Shown here one piece after another: positions 20,443 through 29,859 of a stretch of DNA of 64,000 nt; the stretch's first letter is position 1, and each line of letters begins with the position of its first letter. The position numbers were made by a program, and so were the translations under genes. The DNA comes from Falsirhodobacter flavus (GTDB lineage Bacteria; Pseudomonadota; Alphaproteobacteria; Rhodobacterales; Rhodobacteraceae): positions 310,001 to 374,000 of the forward strand of contig JARWBI010000002.1 of the NCBI GenBank assembly GCA_029846755.1, written 5' to 3'. Under the pieces are notes generated by a model. It saw nothing but the letters and a program-made list of their open reading frames with translations, made no database searches and had not been told where the DNA came from.

Positions 20443-20955
20443 ATGCAGGCAGCGCGCGGCGCACTCGCACTGGCGGGGATCCTGACGCTGGCGGCATGTG
20501 GCGGGGGCGATCCCCAGCTGATGCGCGTCCGCTCGGACGGGAACGGGCCGGATGCCTTTTCCGTCGTGCCGTCCAAGCCGCTGGAAATGCCGCAGACGCT
20601 GGCAGACTTGCCCACGCCCACGCCGGGTGGGGCGAACCGGACCGATCCGAACCCGTCGGCCGATGCCATCGTGGCGCTGGGCGGCAATCCGAACGCCGCC
20701 CGCAGCGTGCCTGCTGCCGACGGGGCCATCGTCGCCGCTGCCTCGCGCTATGGCCGCGAGGATACCCGCGCCGCACTTGCGGCCGAGGATCTGGAATATC
20801 GCCGCGCCAATCCGGGCAGATTCCTGAACCGGCTGTTCAACAACACCACCTATTATCAGGCCTACGAGCCGCAATCGCTGGATCAGCGGCAGGAATTGGA
20901 ACGCTGGCGCGCCTCGGGTCGGCGCACGCCTGCGGCACCGCCGCCCGCGGAATAA
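20443..20955 (+). CDS. DUF3035 lipoprotein
   Basis: This 170-residue protein has a lipoprotein signal (LTLAACGGG, lipid-modified Cys at residue 19) followed by the DUF3035 pattern (PDAFSVVPSKPLEMPQTLADLPTP). The family is of unknown function and found in Rhodobacterales just after lspA, as here. GGAGGCGGAA precedes the ATG. The C-terminus is Arg- and Pro-rich. It may be envelope-anchored; no enzymatic motif is seen. Confidence 0.85.
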   Translation: MQAARGALALAGILTLAACGGGDPQLMRVRSDGNGPDAFSVVPSKPLEMPQTLADLPTPTPGGANRTDPNPSADAIVALGGNPNAARSVPAADGAIVAAASRYGREDTRAALAAEDLEYRRANPGRFLNRLFNNTTYYQAYEPQSLDQRQELERWRASGRRTPAAPPPAE

Positions 20956-21030
20956 TCAACTCCGCGTCAGGCCCTTGCCCCCACCCCGCCTATCGGGTCA
21001 GGGTCTGGCCAAGCAAACGCGGAGATCCAC

Positions 21031-22362
21031 ATGCCAACCCGCCTGCCGGCCCTGCTGGCCCTGTCCCTGACCGCCGCCCCGGCGCTGGCGCAGGACGTGA
21101 CGGACTTCACCCTTGAAAACGGGATGGAGGTCGTGGTGATCGAGGATCACCGCGCCCCCGTCGTGACCAACATGGTCTGGTATCGCACCGGATCGGCGGA
21201 CGAGCCGCCCGGCGAATCCGGCATCGCGCATTTCCTTGAACACCTGATGTTCCAGGGCACGAACACGATGGAACCGGGCGAGTTTTCCTCGACCGTCGAT
21301 GCGCAGGGCGGCAGCGACAACGCCTTCACGTCTTACGACTACACCGCCTATTTCCAGCGCGTGGCCGCCGACCGGCTGGACCTGATGCTGTCGATGGAGG
21401 CGGACCGGATGCGGAACCTGACCCTGTCCGAAGACATCGTCGCCAACGAACGCAATGTCGTGCTGGAGGAACGCAGCCAGCGCGTGGACAGCGATCCCGC
21501 TTCGATCTTCAGCGAACAGCAGCGGGCGGCGCAGTTTTTGAACAGCCCCTACGGCATCCCGATCATCGGCTGGCGGGCCGAGATGGAGCAGATGGACCGC
21601 GACGATGCGCTGCGCTTCTATCGCACCTATTACGCGCCCAACAACGCGGTGCTGGTCGTGGCGGGCGATGTGACGCCGGATGCGGTGCTGGAGATGGCCA
21701 AGAAGCATTTCGGCAAGCTTCAGCCTTCGGACCTGCCGGTCCGCCTGCGCCCGCAGGAACCGCCGCAACTGTCCGAACGGCGGATGGAATATGCCGACCC
21801 CCGCGTGGCGCAGCCTTACGTCATGCGCAGCTATCTTGCCCCCGAGCGCAACCCCGGCGATCAACAGAAGGCCGCTGCGCTGACGGTGCTGGCCGAATAT
21901 CTGGGCGGCAGCGGCACGACCTCGGTTCTGGCCCGCGCGTTGCAATTCGGGCCGGATGCGCCCGCCGTCTATACCAGCGCCTTTTATGATGGGACGGCGG
22001 TGGATCAGACCACCTTCGGTCTGGCCGTCGTGCCGCGCCCGGGCGTGTCCTTGGACGATGCCGAGGCCGCGATGGACGCCGCACTGGACCAGTTCCTGAC
22101 CGACGGCATCGACCCCGAGGCCTTCGCCCGCATCATGACGCAGGTCCGCGCGGGCGAGATCTATGCCCGTGACGACAGCGACGGCCTTGCCCGCCGCTAT
22201 GGCGCTGCGCTGGCCGTGGGCCTGACGGTCGAGGATGAACGCGCCTGGCCGCAGGTCCTGCAATCCGTCACACCCGAACAGGTCATGGACGCCGCGAAAC
22301 AGGTCTTCGACAAACGCCGCGCCGTCACCGGCCATCTGCTGCAAGAGGAGGCCGCGGAATGA
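21031..22362 (+). CDS. M16-family zinc metallopeptidase, active subunit
   Basis: This 443-residue protein has a signal peptide (about 1-20, ending ALA-Q), so it acts in the periplasm. The inverted zinc motif HxxEH is intact at residues 67-71 (HFLEH), with a distal Glu in the EERSQRVDSDP region. It resembles the catalytic half of bacterial M16 heterodimers. The next gene encodes the non-catalytic half and overlaps it by 4 bp, which suggests a paired complex. The substrate is unknown. Confidence 0.92.
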   Translation: MPTRLPALLALSLTAAPALAQDVTDFTLENGMEVVVIEDHRAPVVTNMVWYRTGSADEPPGESGIAHFLEHLMFQGTNTMEPGEFSSTVDAQGGSDNAFTSYDYTAYFQRVAADRLDLMLSMEADRMRNLTLSEDIVANERNVVLEERSQRVDSDPASIFSEQQRAAQFLNSPYGIPIIGWRAEMEQMDRDDALRFYRTYYAPNNAVLVVAGDVTPDAVLEMAKKHFGKLQPSDLPVRLRPQEPPQLSERRMEYADPRVAQPYVMRSYLAPERNPGDQQKAAALTVLAEYLGGSGTTSVLARALQFGPDAPAVYTSAFYDGTAVDQTTFGLAVVPRPGVSLDDAEAAMDAALDQFLTDGIDPEAFARIMTQVRAGEIYARDDSDGLARRYGAALAVGLTVEDERAWPQVLQSVTPEQVMDAAKQVFDKRRAVTGHLLQEEAAE

Positions 22363-23663
22363 AGATGCTGCGCCACGTCGCCGCCCTGATCCTGTTCGCC
22401 CTGCCCGCCCATGCGGCGGTGGACATCAAACAGGTCACCTCGCCCGGCGGCATCACCGCATGGCTGGTCGAGGAACACGAGATCCCCTTCACCGCGCTGG
22501 AGATCCGCTTTCAGGGCGGCACCTCGCTGGACGCGCCCGGAAAACGCGGGGCGGTGAACCTGATGACCGCCACGCTGGAGGAAGGCACGGGCGATCTGGA
22601 TGCCCAGGGCTTCGCCAATGCCCGCGACAGCCTTGCCGCCAGCTATCGGTTCGAGGCGGGAACGGACAGCATCGCCGTATCTGCCCGCTTCCTGTCCGAA
22701 AACCGCGATGCTGCGGTGGATCTGCTGCGGCAGGCGCTGGCCGCGCCCAGCTTCGACGCCGAAGCCGTGGCCCGCGTGAAGGGTCAGGTTCAGTCCATCA
22801 TCCAGTCCGACGCGCAGGACCCGAACGCCATTGCCGCCCGCATCTTCGACACGGAAACCTTCGGCGATCACCCCTATGCAAGTTCAGGCAACGGCACGGC
22901 GGACAGCGTCGCCGCCCTGACGCGCGACGATCTGGTGGCCGCGCACAAGGCGGCGGTCACGCGCGAACATATCTACGTCTCGGCCGTGGGCGACATTTCC
23001 GAGGCGGAGCTTGGCAAGCTGCTGGACGATCTGCTGGGCGATCTGCCGGCGGAAGGCGCGGCCCTGCCGGAGCCTGCCCCTTGGAACATCACGGGGGGGG
23101 TGACGGTGCATGACTTTCCCACCCCGCAATCGGTCGTGTATTTCGGCCATCAGGGCATCAAGCGCGACGATCCGGATTTCTTCCCCGCCTATGTGCTGTC
23201 CGAGATCCTTGGCGGCGGGCGGTTCACGGCACGGCTGATGGACGAATTGCGCGGCAAGCGCGGGCTGACCTATGGCGCCTATGCCTATCTGGCGCCGATG
23301 GATCATGCCGAATTGCTGGTCGGGCGATTCGCCACTGCCAATGCCACCGTGGGCGAAGCCATCGGCGTTGTGCGGGAACAATGGACAAAGCTGGCGACCG
23401 AGGGTGTGACGCAGGCCGAATTGGACGCGACCAAGACCTATCTGACCGGCTCCTATCCGCTGCGCTTCGACAGCAACGCCGCCATCGCCAACATCCTCGT
23501 CGGCATGCAGATGGAGGGGCTGCCCATCGACTATGCCCTGACCCGGAATGAAAAGGTCGAGGCCGTGACGCTGGACGATGTGCGCCGCGTCGCCGCCCGC
23601 GTCCTGCGCCCGGACGATCTGCATTTCGTCGTCGTCGGTCAGCCGGAGGGGCTGGAGCAGTAA
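22359..23663 (+). CDS. M16-family peptidase homologue lacking the zinc motif (partner subunit)
   Basis: This 434-residue exported protein (signal about 1-18, ending AHA-A) has the M16 fold but lacks HxxEH at the usual place. It retains the substrate-binding pattern near residue 290-310 ([26 protein letters not shown]) seen in non-catalytic M16 subunits. With the upstream active subunit it should form a heterodimer, with this chain completing the closed chamber. The start overlaps the preceding stop (ATGA, 22359-22362). Confidence 0.9.
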   Translation: MKMLRHVAALILFALPAHAAVDIKQVTSPGGITAWLVEEHEIPFTALEIRFQGGTSLDAPGKRGAVNLMTATLEEGTGDLDAQGFANARDSLAASYRFEAGTDSIAVSARFLSENRDAAVDLLRQALAAPSFDAEAVARVKGQVQSIIQSDAQDPNAIAARIFDTETFGDHPYASSGNGTADSVAALTRDDLVAAHKAAVTREHIYVSAVGDISEAELGKLLDDLLGDLPAEGAALPEPAPWNITGGVTVHDFPTPQSVVYFGHQGIKRDDPDFFPAYVLSEILGGGRFTARLMDELRGKRGLTYGAYAYLAPMDHAELLVGRFATANATVGEAIGVVREQWTKLATEGVTQAELDATKTYLTGSYPLRFDSNAAIANILVGMQMEGLPIDYALTRNEKVEAVTLDDVRRVAARVLRPDDLHFVVVGQPEGLEQ

Positions 23664-23691
23664 CGTCTCGGGTGCTAGGGTTGGTGGCATC

Positions 23692-25452
23692 ATGCTCGAT
23701 CACCACAAACCCTCGCGCCCGATCATCCGCCAGCTTGACGAGGCGGCCATCAACCGCATCGCCGCGGGCGAGGTGGTGGAACGCCCCGCTTCGGCGGTGA
23801 AGGAACTGGTCGAAAACGCGCTGGATGCCGGTGCCAAACGGATCGCGGTCGATTTCGCCGATGGCGGCAAGACCCTGATCCGCGTCACCGACGACGGCTG
23901 CGGGATGACTGCGGACGATCTGCCGCTGGCCCTGTCGCGCCATGCCACATCCAAGATCGACGGCACCGATCTGCTGGACATCCGATCCTTCGGCTTCCGG
24001 GGCGAGGCGCTGCCCTCGTTGGGCGCGGTCGGACGGCTGACCATCACCTCCCATGCGGGCGGTGGCGGCCATGCGATCACCGTGAATGGCGGGCGGATCG
24101 ACGGGGTGCGCCCCGCCTCGGCACGTCCGGGGACGGTGGTGGAACTGCGCGATCTGTTCCACGCCACCCCCGCGCGGCTGAAATTCATGCGCTCCGACCG
24201 GGCCGAGGCGCAGGCCATCGCCGAGGTGGTCCGCCGCCTTGCGATGGCCGAACCCTCGGTCGGGTTCACGCTGACGGATACGGGAACGGACCGTGTCGTC
24301 TTTCGTGCCGACCCCGAACCGGGCGATTTCTTCGATGCACTGCACGGGCGGCTGTCCTCGATCCTCGGGGCGGATTTCGCGGGCAACGCGCTGCGGCTGG
24401 ATACCGAACGCGAAGGTTTGTCGCTGACCGGATATGCCGCGCTTCCGACCTATTCGCGCGGGTCTTCGGTCGCGCAATACCTGTTCGTAAACGGCCGGCC
24501 CGTGCTGGACCGGATGCTGATCGGCGCGCTGCGGGCCGCCTATATGGATGTGCTCAGCCGCGACCGTCATCCGGCGGCGGTGTTGATGCTGACCTGCGAT
24601 CCGCAGCTCGTGGATGTGAACGTGCATCCCGCGAAATCGGAGGTCCGGTTCCGCGATCCTGCCGCCGCACGCGCGCTGATCGTGACCGGCATCCGCCATG
24701 CGCTGGCCGGATCGGGGCACCGCGCCTCGACCACCGTTGCCACCGAAACGCTGGAGGCGTTCGAGGCGCCCCGCGTCTATCAGATGGACCGCCCTTCACT
24801 GGCCCGCGCGACGACATGGCAGGCCCCCTTGGGTTTTGCCGAAGCGCCGTCCGCGCGGATGGAGCCGGACCTGCCTGCCGACGGCCCGTTGGGCGCGGCG
24901 AGGGCGCAGCTTCACGGCAATTACATCATCGCGCAGACGGATCGCGGCATGGTCATCGTGGACCAGCACGCTGCGCATGAACGTCTGGTCTATGAAAAGC
25001 TGAAGGCGCAGCGCGATGCTGCGGGCGTGGCGGCGCAGGCGCTTCTGATCCCCGAGATCGTGGAGATGCCGGAGGCCGCAGCCCTGCTGGAGATTGCCGG
25101 GGATCTGTCGCGCCTTGGCCTGAGCATCGAAGGTTTCGGCCCCGGCACCATCGCCGTGCGGGAAACACCGGCGATCCTTGGGCAGGTCGATGCGGCGGCG
25201 CTGCTGCGCGATATCGCCGACGAATTGGCGACGGGGGACAGCACCACGCTTCAATCGCGGATGGATGCGATCCTGTCGCGCATGTCCTGCCACGGCTCCG
25301 TCCGCTCGGGCCGCGCCATGCGGGCCGAGGAGATGAATGCCCTGCTGCGCGAGATGGAGGCAACGCCGCTTTCAGGCCAGTGCAACCACGGCCGCCCCAC
25401 CTATGTGGAGCTGAAGCTGCATGATATCGAAAGGCTGTTCGGACGGCGCTAG
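23692..25452 (+). CDS. mutL: DNA mismatch repair protein MutL
   Basis: MutL couples mismatch recognition by MutS to strand incision. The 586-residue protein has the GHKL ATPase N-terminus ([29 protein letters not shown]-type motif split across residues 20-50, then DDGCGM and [11 protein letters not shown]). The C-terminal domain holds [12 protein letters not shown], which fits the endonuclease motif DQHA(X)2E(X)4E, and CNHGRP near the end. This indicates an incising MutL, as expected in organisms without MutH. The chosen ATG at 23692 gives the family-typical N-terminus. Confidence 0.95.
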   Translation: MLDHHKPSRPIIRQLDEAAINRIAAGEVVERPASAVKELVENALDAGAKRIAVDFADGGKTLIRVTDDGCGMTADDLPLALSRHATSKIDGTDLLDIRSFGFRGEALPSLGAVGRLTITSHAGGGGHAITVNGGRIDGVRPASARPGTVVELRDLFHATPARLKFMRSDRAEAQAIAEVVRRLAMAEPSVGFTLTDTGTDRVVFRADPEPGDFFDALHGRLSSILGADFAGNALRLDTEREGLSLTGYAALPTYSRGSSVAQYLFVNGRPVLDRMLIGALRAAYMDVLSRDRHPAAVLMLTCDPQLVDVNVHPAKSEVRFRDPAAARALIVTGIRHALAGSGHRASTTVATETLEAFEAPRVYQMDRPSLARATTWQAPLGFAEAPSARMEPDLPADGPLGAARAQLHGNYIIAQTDRGMVIVDQHAAHERLVYEKLKAQRDAAGVAAQALLIPEIVEMPEAAALLEIAGDLSRLGLSIEGFGPGTIAVRETPAILGQVDAAALLRDIADELATGDSTTLQSRMDAILSRMSCHGSVRSGRAMRAEEMNALLREMEATPLSGQCNHGRPTYVELKLHDIERLFGRR

Positions 25453-26480
25453 TGCCGATCGAACTCCGCCCTCGCCCGCCCCCAAACGCCCGCATCCAAC
25501 GCATCCAGCGCCATCAGCGACGGCAGAAGCTGTGCCGCGTAATCCTGCGAGCTTTCAACCGGCAGCAGGGATGGCAGATTGTCGATGGCGGTCACGTCCA
25601 GCACCGGGTCCGTCGCCACGCGCAGCGCGGGCGCGGTCCAGTCGGTCACCCGGTCATAGACCTTGATGGGCGAGAAATCCGAGGTCGGATCGCAGGCGAT
25701 ATCCCCGATCACCCGCAGCGCGCGGGTCTTCACCAGCGCCGACGCGGGCACGAAGACCGGCGCGCCGGGGCGGGCGAGGATGCAGTTGAAGAACAGCTCA
25801 TGCGCCAGAACCTCGGGGAACGGACCGCCGGATGCGGTTTCCTCGATATCCCAGCGGGTGACGGCAAGGCCCATCGCCTCGCACAGATCCGCCGCCCCGG
25901 TGCCGACGCGGCCCTTCGCGCCGATGACAAGGGCGCGAGGATCGCCGGTGACCTCGGCCCGCAGATCGGCCAGCAGCGCATCGCGGCCCGGATAGGGCGC
26001 AAGCGGCCCGCAGATCGTGCCGCGTCCCTGCGCCGCCCAACATTTCAGCGCGACCGCCGCCCCGGCATAACCGGCCCAGTAGCCGAAGGCCGCCACGCGC
26101 CGTCCGGTTTCGTCCACCAGCGATTCCAGATCGTAAAGAACCCCGCCCCCCGCGCGGAACCGCGACAAAAGCACCTGCCCCGCCGGCTGGCCCTTGTAGG
26201 CGTGGCCGAACAGGATGTGGCGATGGCGCAGGGGCGTGCCGTCCTCGGGCAGTTCCTTCAATCCGAAGACAATGGCGTCTTTCGGTGCATCGGGCCAGCT
26301 TGCCGATGGCGCGATCTCGGCCCCCGCCTTGGCATAGGCGGCGGTGGGGATGCAGCGGGTCGGGCTGTCCTCGACCGTCAGACGGAAGCCCCTGGCGATC
26401 AGGCTAGCGGCGCCTTCGGGTGTCAGGCCGACGCGTTCCTCGTGCGGGCGCTGTTCGTGGCGAACCCAAAGATGCGTCAT
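25449..26480 (-). CDS. Saccharopine dehydrogenase-like oxidoreductase
   Basis: This 343-residue soluble protein resembles the NAD+-dependent, L-lysine-forming saccharopine dehydrogenase (LYS1/alanine dehydrogenase-like) fold. Visible are the N-terminal [20 protein letters not shown], a Rossmann glycine motif [14 protein letters not shown], and [15 protein letters not shown]. The reaction in bacteria that make lysine through diaminopimelate (dapB and dapE are both here) is uncertain, and lysine degradation is one possibility. It overlaps mutL by 4 bp at the 3' ends and the WGR gene by 4 bp at the 5' end. Confidence 0.84.
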   Translation of the reverse strand: MTHLWVRHEQRPHEERVGLTPEGAASLIARGFRLTVEDSPTRCIPTAAYAKAGAEIAPSASWPDAPKDAIVFGLKELPEDGTPLRHRHILFGHAYKGQPAGQVLLSRFRAGGGVLYDLESLVDETGRRVAAFGYWAGYAGAAVALKCWAAQGRGTICGPLAPYPGRDALLADLRAEVTGDPRALVIGAKGRVGTGAADLCEAMGLAVTRWDIEETASGGPFPEVLAHELFFNCILARPGAPVFVPASALVKTRALRVIGDIACDPTSDFSPIKVYDRVTDWTAPALRVATDPVLDVTAIDNLPSLLPVESSQDYAAQLLPSLMALDALDAGVWGRARAEFDRH

Positions 26481-26701
26481 GCGGCGTGGTATCCGCGCCG
26501 CAGCGCCCGGCGGTTCCAGCGCTCTGCCGCCACGCAGGCATCCCGCAGGTTCGAGAACCAGGACACGAGACGGCGACCCTTGCCGCGCCGCCCGCCCCAT
26601 TCGCGCAGGACCGAATATTCCCCGAACAGGTTGTAGGCCAGCTCGACCCGATAGAATCGCGACGCCGCGCCCGCGCTTCGCAGATGGATGAAGGTCAGCA
26701 T
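26477..26701 (-). CDS. Small WGR-domain protein
   Basis: This 74-residue protein is essentially a single WGR domain: an N-terminal RFYRVELAYNLFGEYSVLREWGGRRG core followed by a basic C-terminal helix (split here as residues 13-38 and 38-74). WGR domains bind nucleic acid ends in PARPs, and stand-alone bacterial versions have no proven role. The core reads WGGRRG rather than the usual WGRIG-type sequence. Its stop overlaps the start of the saccharopine dehydrogenase-like gene (ATGA). Confidence 0.82.
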   Translation of the reverse strand: MLTFIHLRSAGAASRFYRVELAYNLFGEYSVLREWGGRRGKGRRLVSWFSNLRDACVAAERWNRRALRRGYHAA

Positions 26702-27108
26702 GATCGCCCCTGTTGCCCGATCCGATTCTATCAAATCTTCGGGCGGACGAAAGGGGCTGATCCTTTAATCCGGCGTTCACATTCGTGCCGACCCGAATCG
26801 CGAGGCGGTTCAAGCGGTCATGCTTAAAAACTAATCATCCATAAACTTAAGATTGCGTCATGCTGCACATGCTCAGCCGCAGAATAATGCAGTGCCGGGG
26901 ATTTCCGCTTAAGATTGGGTTAACGGGCGATTTTAACCCTGATCCTTGTCGCCAAGCGCAGATCGGAGGTCTAGAACCGTTGCTGGGGGCACTCTTCGCG
27001 AGTGCAAAATGTTGCGAATTTTAAGAGTTGATGACGCGGCCCCGGGGCGATTTTCCCAGGCCGGAACGGCAGACCGGGCCCTTCATCCAGTATTGTGGAG
27101 ATGATTTC
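26702..27108. other. 407-bp AT-richer intergenic region with repeats and regulator-like sites
   Basis: No gene is supported here. The region is visibly richer in A/T than its surroundings. The 10-bp direct repeat CTTAAGATTG occurs at 26846-26855 and 26908-26917. An inverted repeat GGGTTAA-N9-TTAACCC lies at 26917-26939, and a second one, GCACTC-N5-GAGTGC, at 26989-27005. The position between a divergent pair suggests it holds the promoters of the WGR gene and of the sugar transferase. Confidence 0.7.
26909..26923 (+). promoter_or_regulatory. CtrA-type binding site (TTAA-N7-TTAA)
   Basis: TTAA at 26909-26912 and TTAA at 26920-26923 are separated by exactly 7 bp, the full consensus for the response regulator CtrA. 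A third TTAA at 26933-26936 and a related half-site at 26847-26850 lie nearby. The site is 186 bp upstream of the sugar transferase start. In Rhodobacterales CtrA controls motility, and sometimes envelope and surface genes, and the flagellar block lies next door. Binding is inferred from the motif only. Confidence 0.5.
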
Positions 27109-27789
27109 ATGACCCTCAACTACCCGCAATTCGAAGCGGACGGCGCGATCCATGAAACCACGACTGCACCGATCCCCCGCAAAGGGATCTATCGCACGGT
27201 CGCCAAGCGCCTGCTGGACATCGCCCTGATCCTTCTTGCCACGCCTTTCGTGCTTCCCGTTGTGCTTCTTCTGGCCTTCGCCGTCAGCCGCGACGGGGGT
27301 AGCGCGTTCTACACGCAGGAACGCATTGGCCGCGGTGGCCGCATCTTCCGCATGTGGAAACTGCGCAGCATGGTGCCGAACGCGGACGATCATCTGGAAC
27401 GTCACCTTGCCGCGAACCCCGATGCGCGGGCGGAATGGAACTCCACCCAGAAGCTGCGCAACGATCCCCGGATCACGCCGCTGGGACGTCTGCTGCGTAA
27501 AACCTCGCTGGACGAGCTGCCGCAGCTTTGGAACGTGTTCATCGGACAGATGAGCCTTGTCGGCCCTCGCCCGATGATGGTGTCACAAAAAGGCATGTAT
27601 CCGGGCAAGGCCTATTACCTGATGCGTCCGGGCGTGACGGGCCTGTGGCAGACCGCCGGGCGCCACAAGACCACCTTTGCCGCCCGCGCCGATTTCGACA
27701 CGCAATACGCGCGTGATCTGTCCTTCCTGAACGACCTGCGCATCCTGTGGCGCACCGTTGCCGTCGTGCTTCGCGGAACCGGCTGCTAA
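27109..27789 (+). CDS. Undecaprenyl-phosphate sugar phosphotransferase (ExoY-like)
   Basis: This 226-residue protein has a single N-terminal membrane segment (about 30-55) followed by the bacterial sugar transferase domain: KRLLDIALIL, FYTQERIGRGGRIFRMWKLRSM, KTSLDELPQLWNV, VGPRPMM and RPGVTGLWQ. Such enzymes transfer a hexose-1-phosphate, often galactose, to undecaprenyl phosphate, the first step of exopolysaccharide repeat assembly. The short form without extra membrane spans matches ExoY. The rest of an EPS locus is not in this window. It overlaps the convergent flgI by 4 bp. Confidence 0.92.
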   Translation: MTLNYPQFEADGAIHETTTAPIPRKGIYRTVAKRLLDIALILLATPFVLPVVLLLAFAVSRDGGSAFYTQERIGRGGRIFRMWKLRSMVPNADDHLERHLAANPDARAEWNSTQKLRNDPRITPLGRLLRKTSLDELPQLWNVFIGQMSLVGPRPMMVSQKGMYPGKAYYLMRPGVTGLWQTAGRHKTTFAARADFDTQYARDLSFLNDLRILWRTVAVVLRGTGC

Positions 27790-28868
27790 CGCACCACGAA
27801 ATCGGCATGCAGCGCGCCTGCCGCATTGATGCTTTTCAGGATATCAATCATGTCATAGGGCGCGACGCCAAGCGCGTTCAGCCCTGCGACGACCTGGCTG
27901 AGGTTGGTGCCGCCCGCCACCTCGGCCAACCCGATCCCCTGTTCCTGTTCAATCGCCGCGTTGGTGCGCGGCAGCACGATCGTCTCTCCAGGCGAAAACG
28001 GGTTGGGCTGCACCGCCACCGGCGATTCCTCGATCCGCAGCGTCAGGTTTCCTTGCGAGACGGCGACCCGGCTGATCCGCACATCCTCGCCCATGACGAT
28101 GGTGCCGGATCTTTGATCGACCACGACCCGCGCCTTCGTTTCCGGCTCAACCGTCAGATTCTCGACCTGTGCCAGCACATGCGCGGGCGACCCCGAAAGC
28201 CGAAGCTGCACCGTTCCCGCATCCAACATTGCCGCCGATCCACGCCCCATCTCGCGGTTGATGGCGGTTTCGATCCGCGCCGCCGTGGTGAAATCCGGGT
28301 TCCGCAGCGCCAGCCGCAGGGATTCGAGCGAGGTGAAATCGAACTCCACCTCCCGCTCCACCCTCGCCCCCGCCGGGATGGTCCCGGAGGTCGGCACCCC
28401 CTGCACCACGCGCGCGGCTTCTCCTTCCGCCGAAATCCCGCCCGCAATGATCGTGCCCTGCGCCACGGCATAGATGGCGCCGTCCGCTCCGTTCAGCGGC
28501 GTCATCACCAGTGTCCCGCCCAGTAGGCTTTTCGCATCGCCGATGGCAGAAATCGTCACGTCGATCCGGCTGCCCGCCCGCGCGAACGGTGGAAGCGAGG
28601 CCGTCACGAACACCGCCGCGACGTTGCGGGGGCGAAAATCCTCGCCCGCGACGTTCACGCCCAGCCGTTCCAACAGGTTGGACATGATTTCTTCGGTGAA
28701 GGGCGCGTTCCGCAATCCGTCGCCGGTGCCGTTCAGACCGACGACAAGGCCATAGCCGACCAGATCGTTGCCGCGCACCCCGTCGAATTCCACCAGATCC
28801 TTGATGCGGATCGGTTCCGCCGCCAGCGGAAGCGTCATCAGCAGCAGGGCGAAGAACGCGCGCAACAT
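27786..28868 (-). CDS. flgI: Flagellar P-ring protein
   Basis: FlgI forms the P ring around the flagellar rod in the periplasm. The 360-residue protein has a Sec signal (about 1-18) and the family pattern RIKDLVEFDGVRGNDLVGYGLVVGLNGTGD, with a C-terminal QVVAGLNALGVAPYDMIDILKSINAAGALHA-like end. Its ATG at 28868 overlaps the flgL stop by one base (TGATG); a GTG one codon earlier is an alternative. It is the last gene of the flagellar block and ends against the sugar transferase gene. Confidence 0.95.
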   Translation of the reverse strand: MLRAFFALLLMTLPLAAEPIRIKDLVEFDGVRGNDLVGYGLVVGLNGTGDGLRNAPFTEEIMSNLLERLGVNVAGEDFRPRNVAAVFVTASLPPFARAGSRIDVTISAIGDAKSLLGGTLVMTPLNGADGAIYAVAQGTIIAGGISAEGEAARVVQGVPTSGTIPAGARVEREVEFDFTSLESLRLALRNPDFTTAARIETAINREMGRGSAAMLDAGTVQLRLSGSPAHVLAQVENLTVEPETKARVVVDQRSGTIVMGEDVRISRVAVSQGNLTLRIEESPVAVQPNPFSPGETIVLPRTNAAIEQEQGIGLAEVAGGTNLSQVVAGLNALGVAPYDMIDILKSINAAGALHADFVVR

Positions 28869-29857
28869 CACAGGAAATCCACCAGCGAAAGTTTCGACAG
28901 CCGCGCCGTGACCGCATGCAACGTTTCGATCTGGCTGCTGACCGCCTCGAACCTGACCGCCGTTTCATAGGGGTCGGCGGCAACCATGTCGTTGCGGGCG
29001 ATGCCCAGGGCCGTGCGTTCGGCCTCGCTCCGCGTCTGCACCTGCGCGATCCGCGCTTCTGCGCTGCCAAGGCGGGTCTGAAGATCGATACGCCCGTCCT
29101 TTCCAGCGATCAGCGCAGCGCCCACCCGTTCGCCCAGGGCCGAGCGGGCGGCCCCGTCCAAGGCGCCGCGGTCCAGAAGCGCGCCCATCGACAGCGCCTT
29201 CAGCGTGTCGCGGATCGCAGGGTCCATCGCGGTGATGTCCAGCGCAACGCTTTCCCGTGCGCCGATGGCCGAAGGGGCGCGCGCCCCCTCGCCCTGCCAG
29301 GCGACGGTGGCATAGCCGGCAGGATCGTCGAACCATGTTGCCACCGCAGCCTCGAATTCCGCCGCGGTCGCCGCACCTGCCGTCGCACCTTCCAACGCCA
29401 CAAGGATCGTCTCCGCATCCACAAGCGCCGGCCCCGTGGCCGCGCCCGAGAAAAGCTGCTGCCCGCCGACATTCGTGTTCAGAAGGCCGATGGCTGACCG
29501 GAAGCGCTGCCCCGCATCGGCGGCGGCGCCGTTCAGTCCGGCCGCGGTTCCCGACATCGCGGGGTCGGAGAACAGCGTCGCCAGATCGTCCGACATTTCG
29601 GTCAGCGAGGACAGCACGCTCTGCGCCCCTTCGGCAAGCATGGTGGCCGAGGCGAGCGCGCCCCTGTAAGCCTCCAGCCGCGACAGCGAGGCGTCGATGG
29701 CCCCGATCCCGCTGAACCCGCCGCGCAAATGCTTGCCGGTATCGGCGACGAGGCCCGTCGTCATCTCCGATCCAAGCCGTTGCTGTTCGGCCTTTAGCGC
29801 CCCGCCCTGTCTGCGAAGCGCAAAGCTCTGCGCCATGTCCCCAAGCGAAATCGTCAT
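28868..29857 (-). CDS. flgL: Flagellar hook-associated protein 3 (FlgL)
   Basis: FlgL is the hook-filament junction protein. This 329-residue protein shares flagellin-like ends: an N-terminal helical segment with LRRQGGALKAEQQRLGSEMTTG and a C-terminal segment with RFEAVSSQIETLHAVTARLSKLSLVDFL. It follows flgK after 2 bp and precedes flgI with a 1-bp overlap, consistent with a hook-associated role rather than flagellin itself. No cysteine or unusual insert is seen. Confidence 0.86.
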   Translation of the reverse strand: MTISLGDMAQSFALRRQGGALKAEQQRLGSEMTTGLVADTGKHLRGGFSGIGAIDASLSRLEAYRGALASATMLAEGAQSVLSSLTEMSDDLATLFSDPAMSGTAAGLNGAAADAGQRFRSAIGLLNTNVGGQQLFSGAATGPALVDAETILVALEGATAGAATAAEFEAAVATWFDDPAGYATVAWQGEGARAPSAIGARESVALDITAMDPAIRDTLKALSMGALLDRGALDGAARSALGERVGAALIAGKDGRIDLQTRLGSAEARIAQVQTRSEAERTALGIARNDMVAADPYETAVRFEAVSSQIETLHAVTARLSKLSLVDFL

Positions 29858-29859
29858 CG

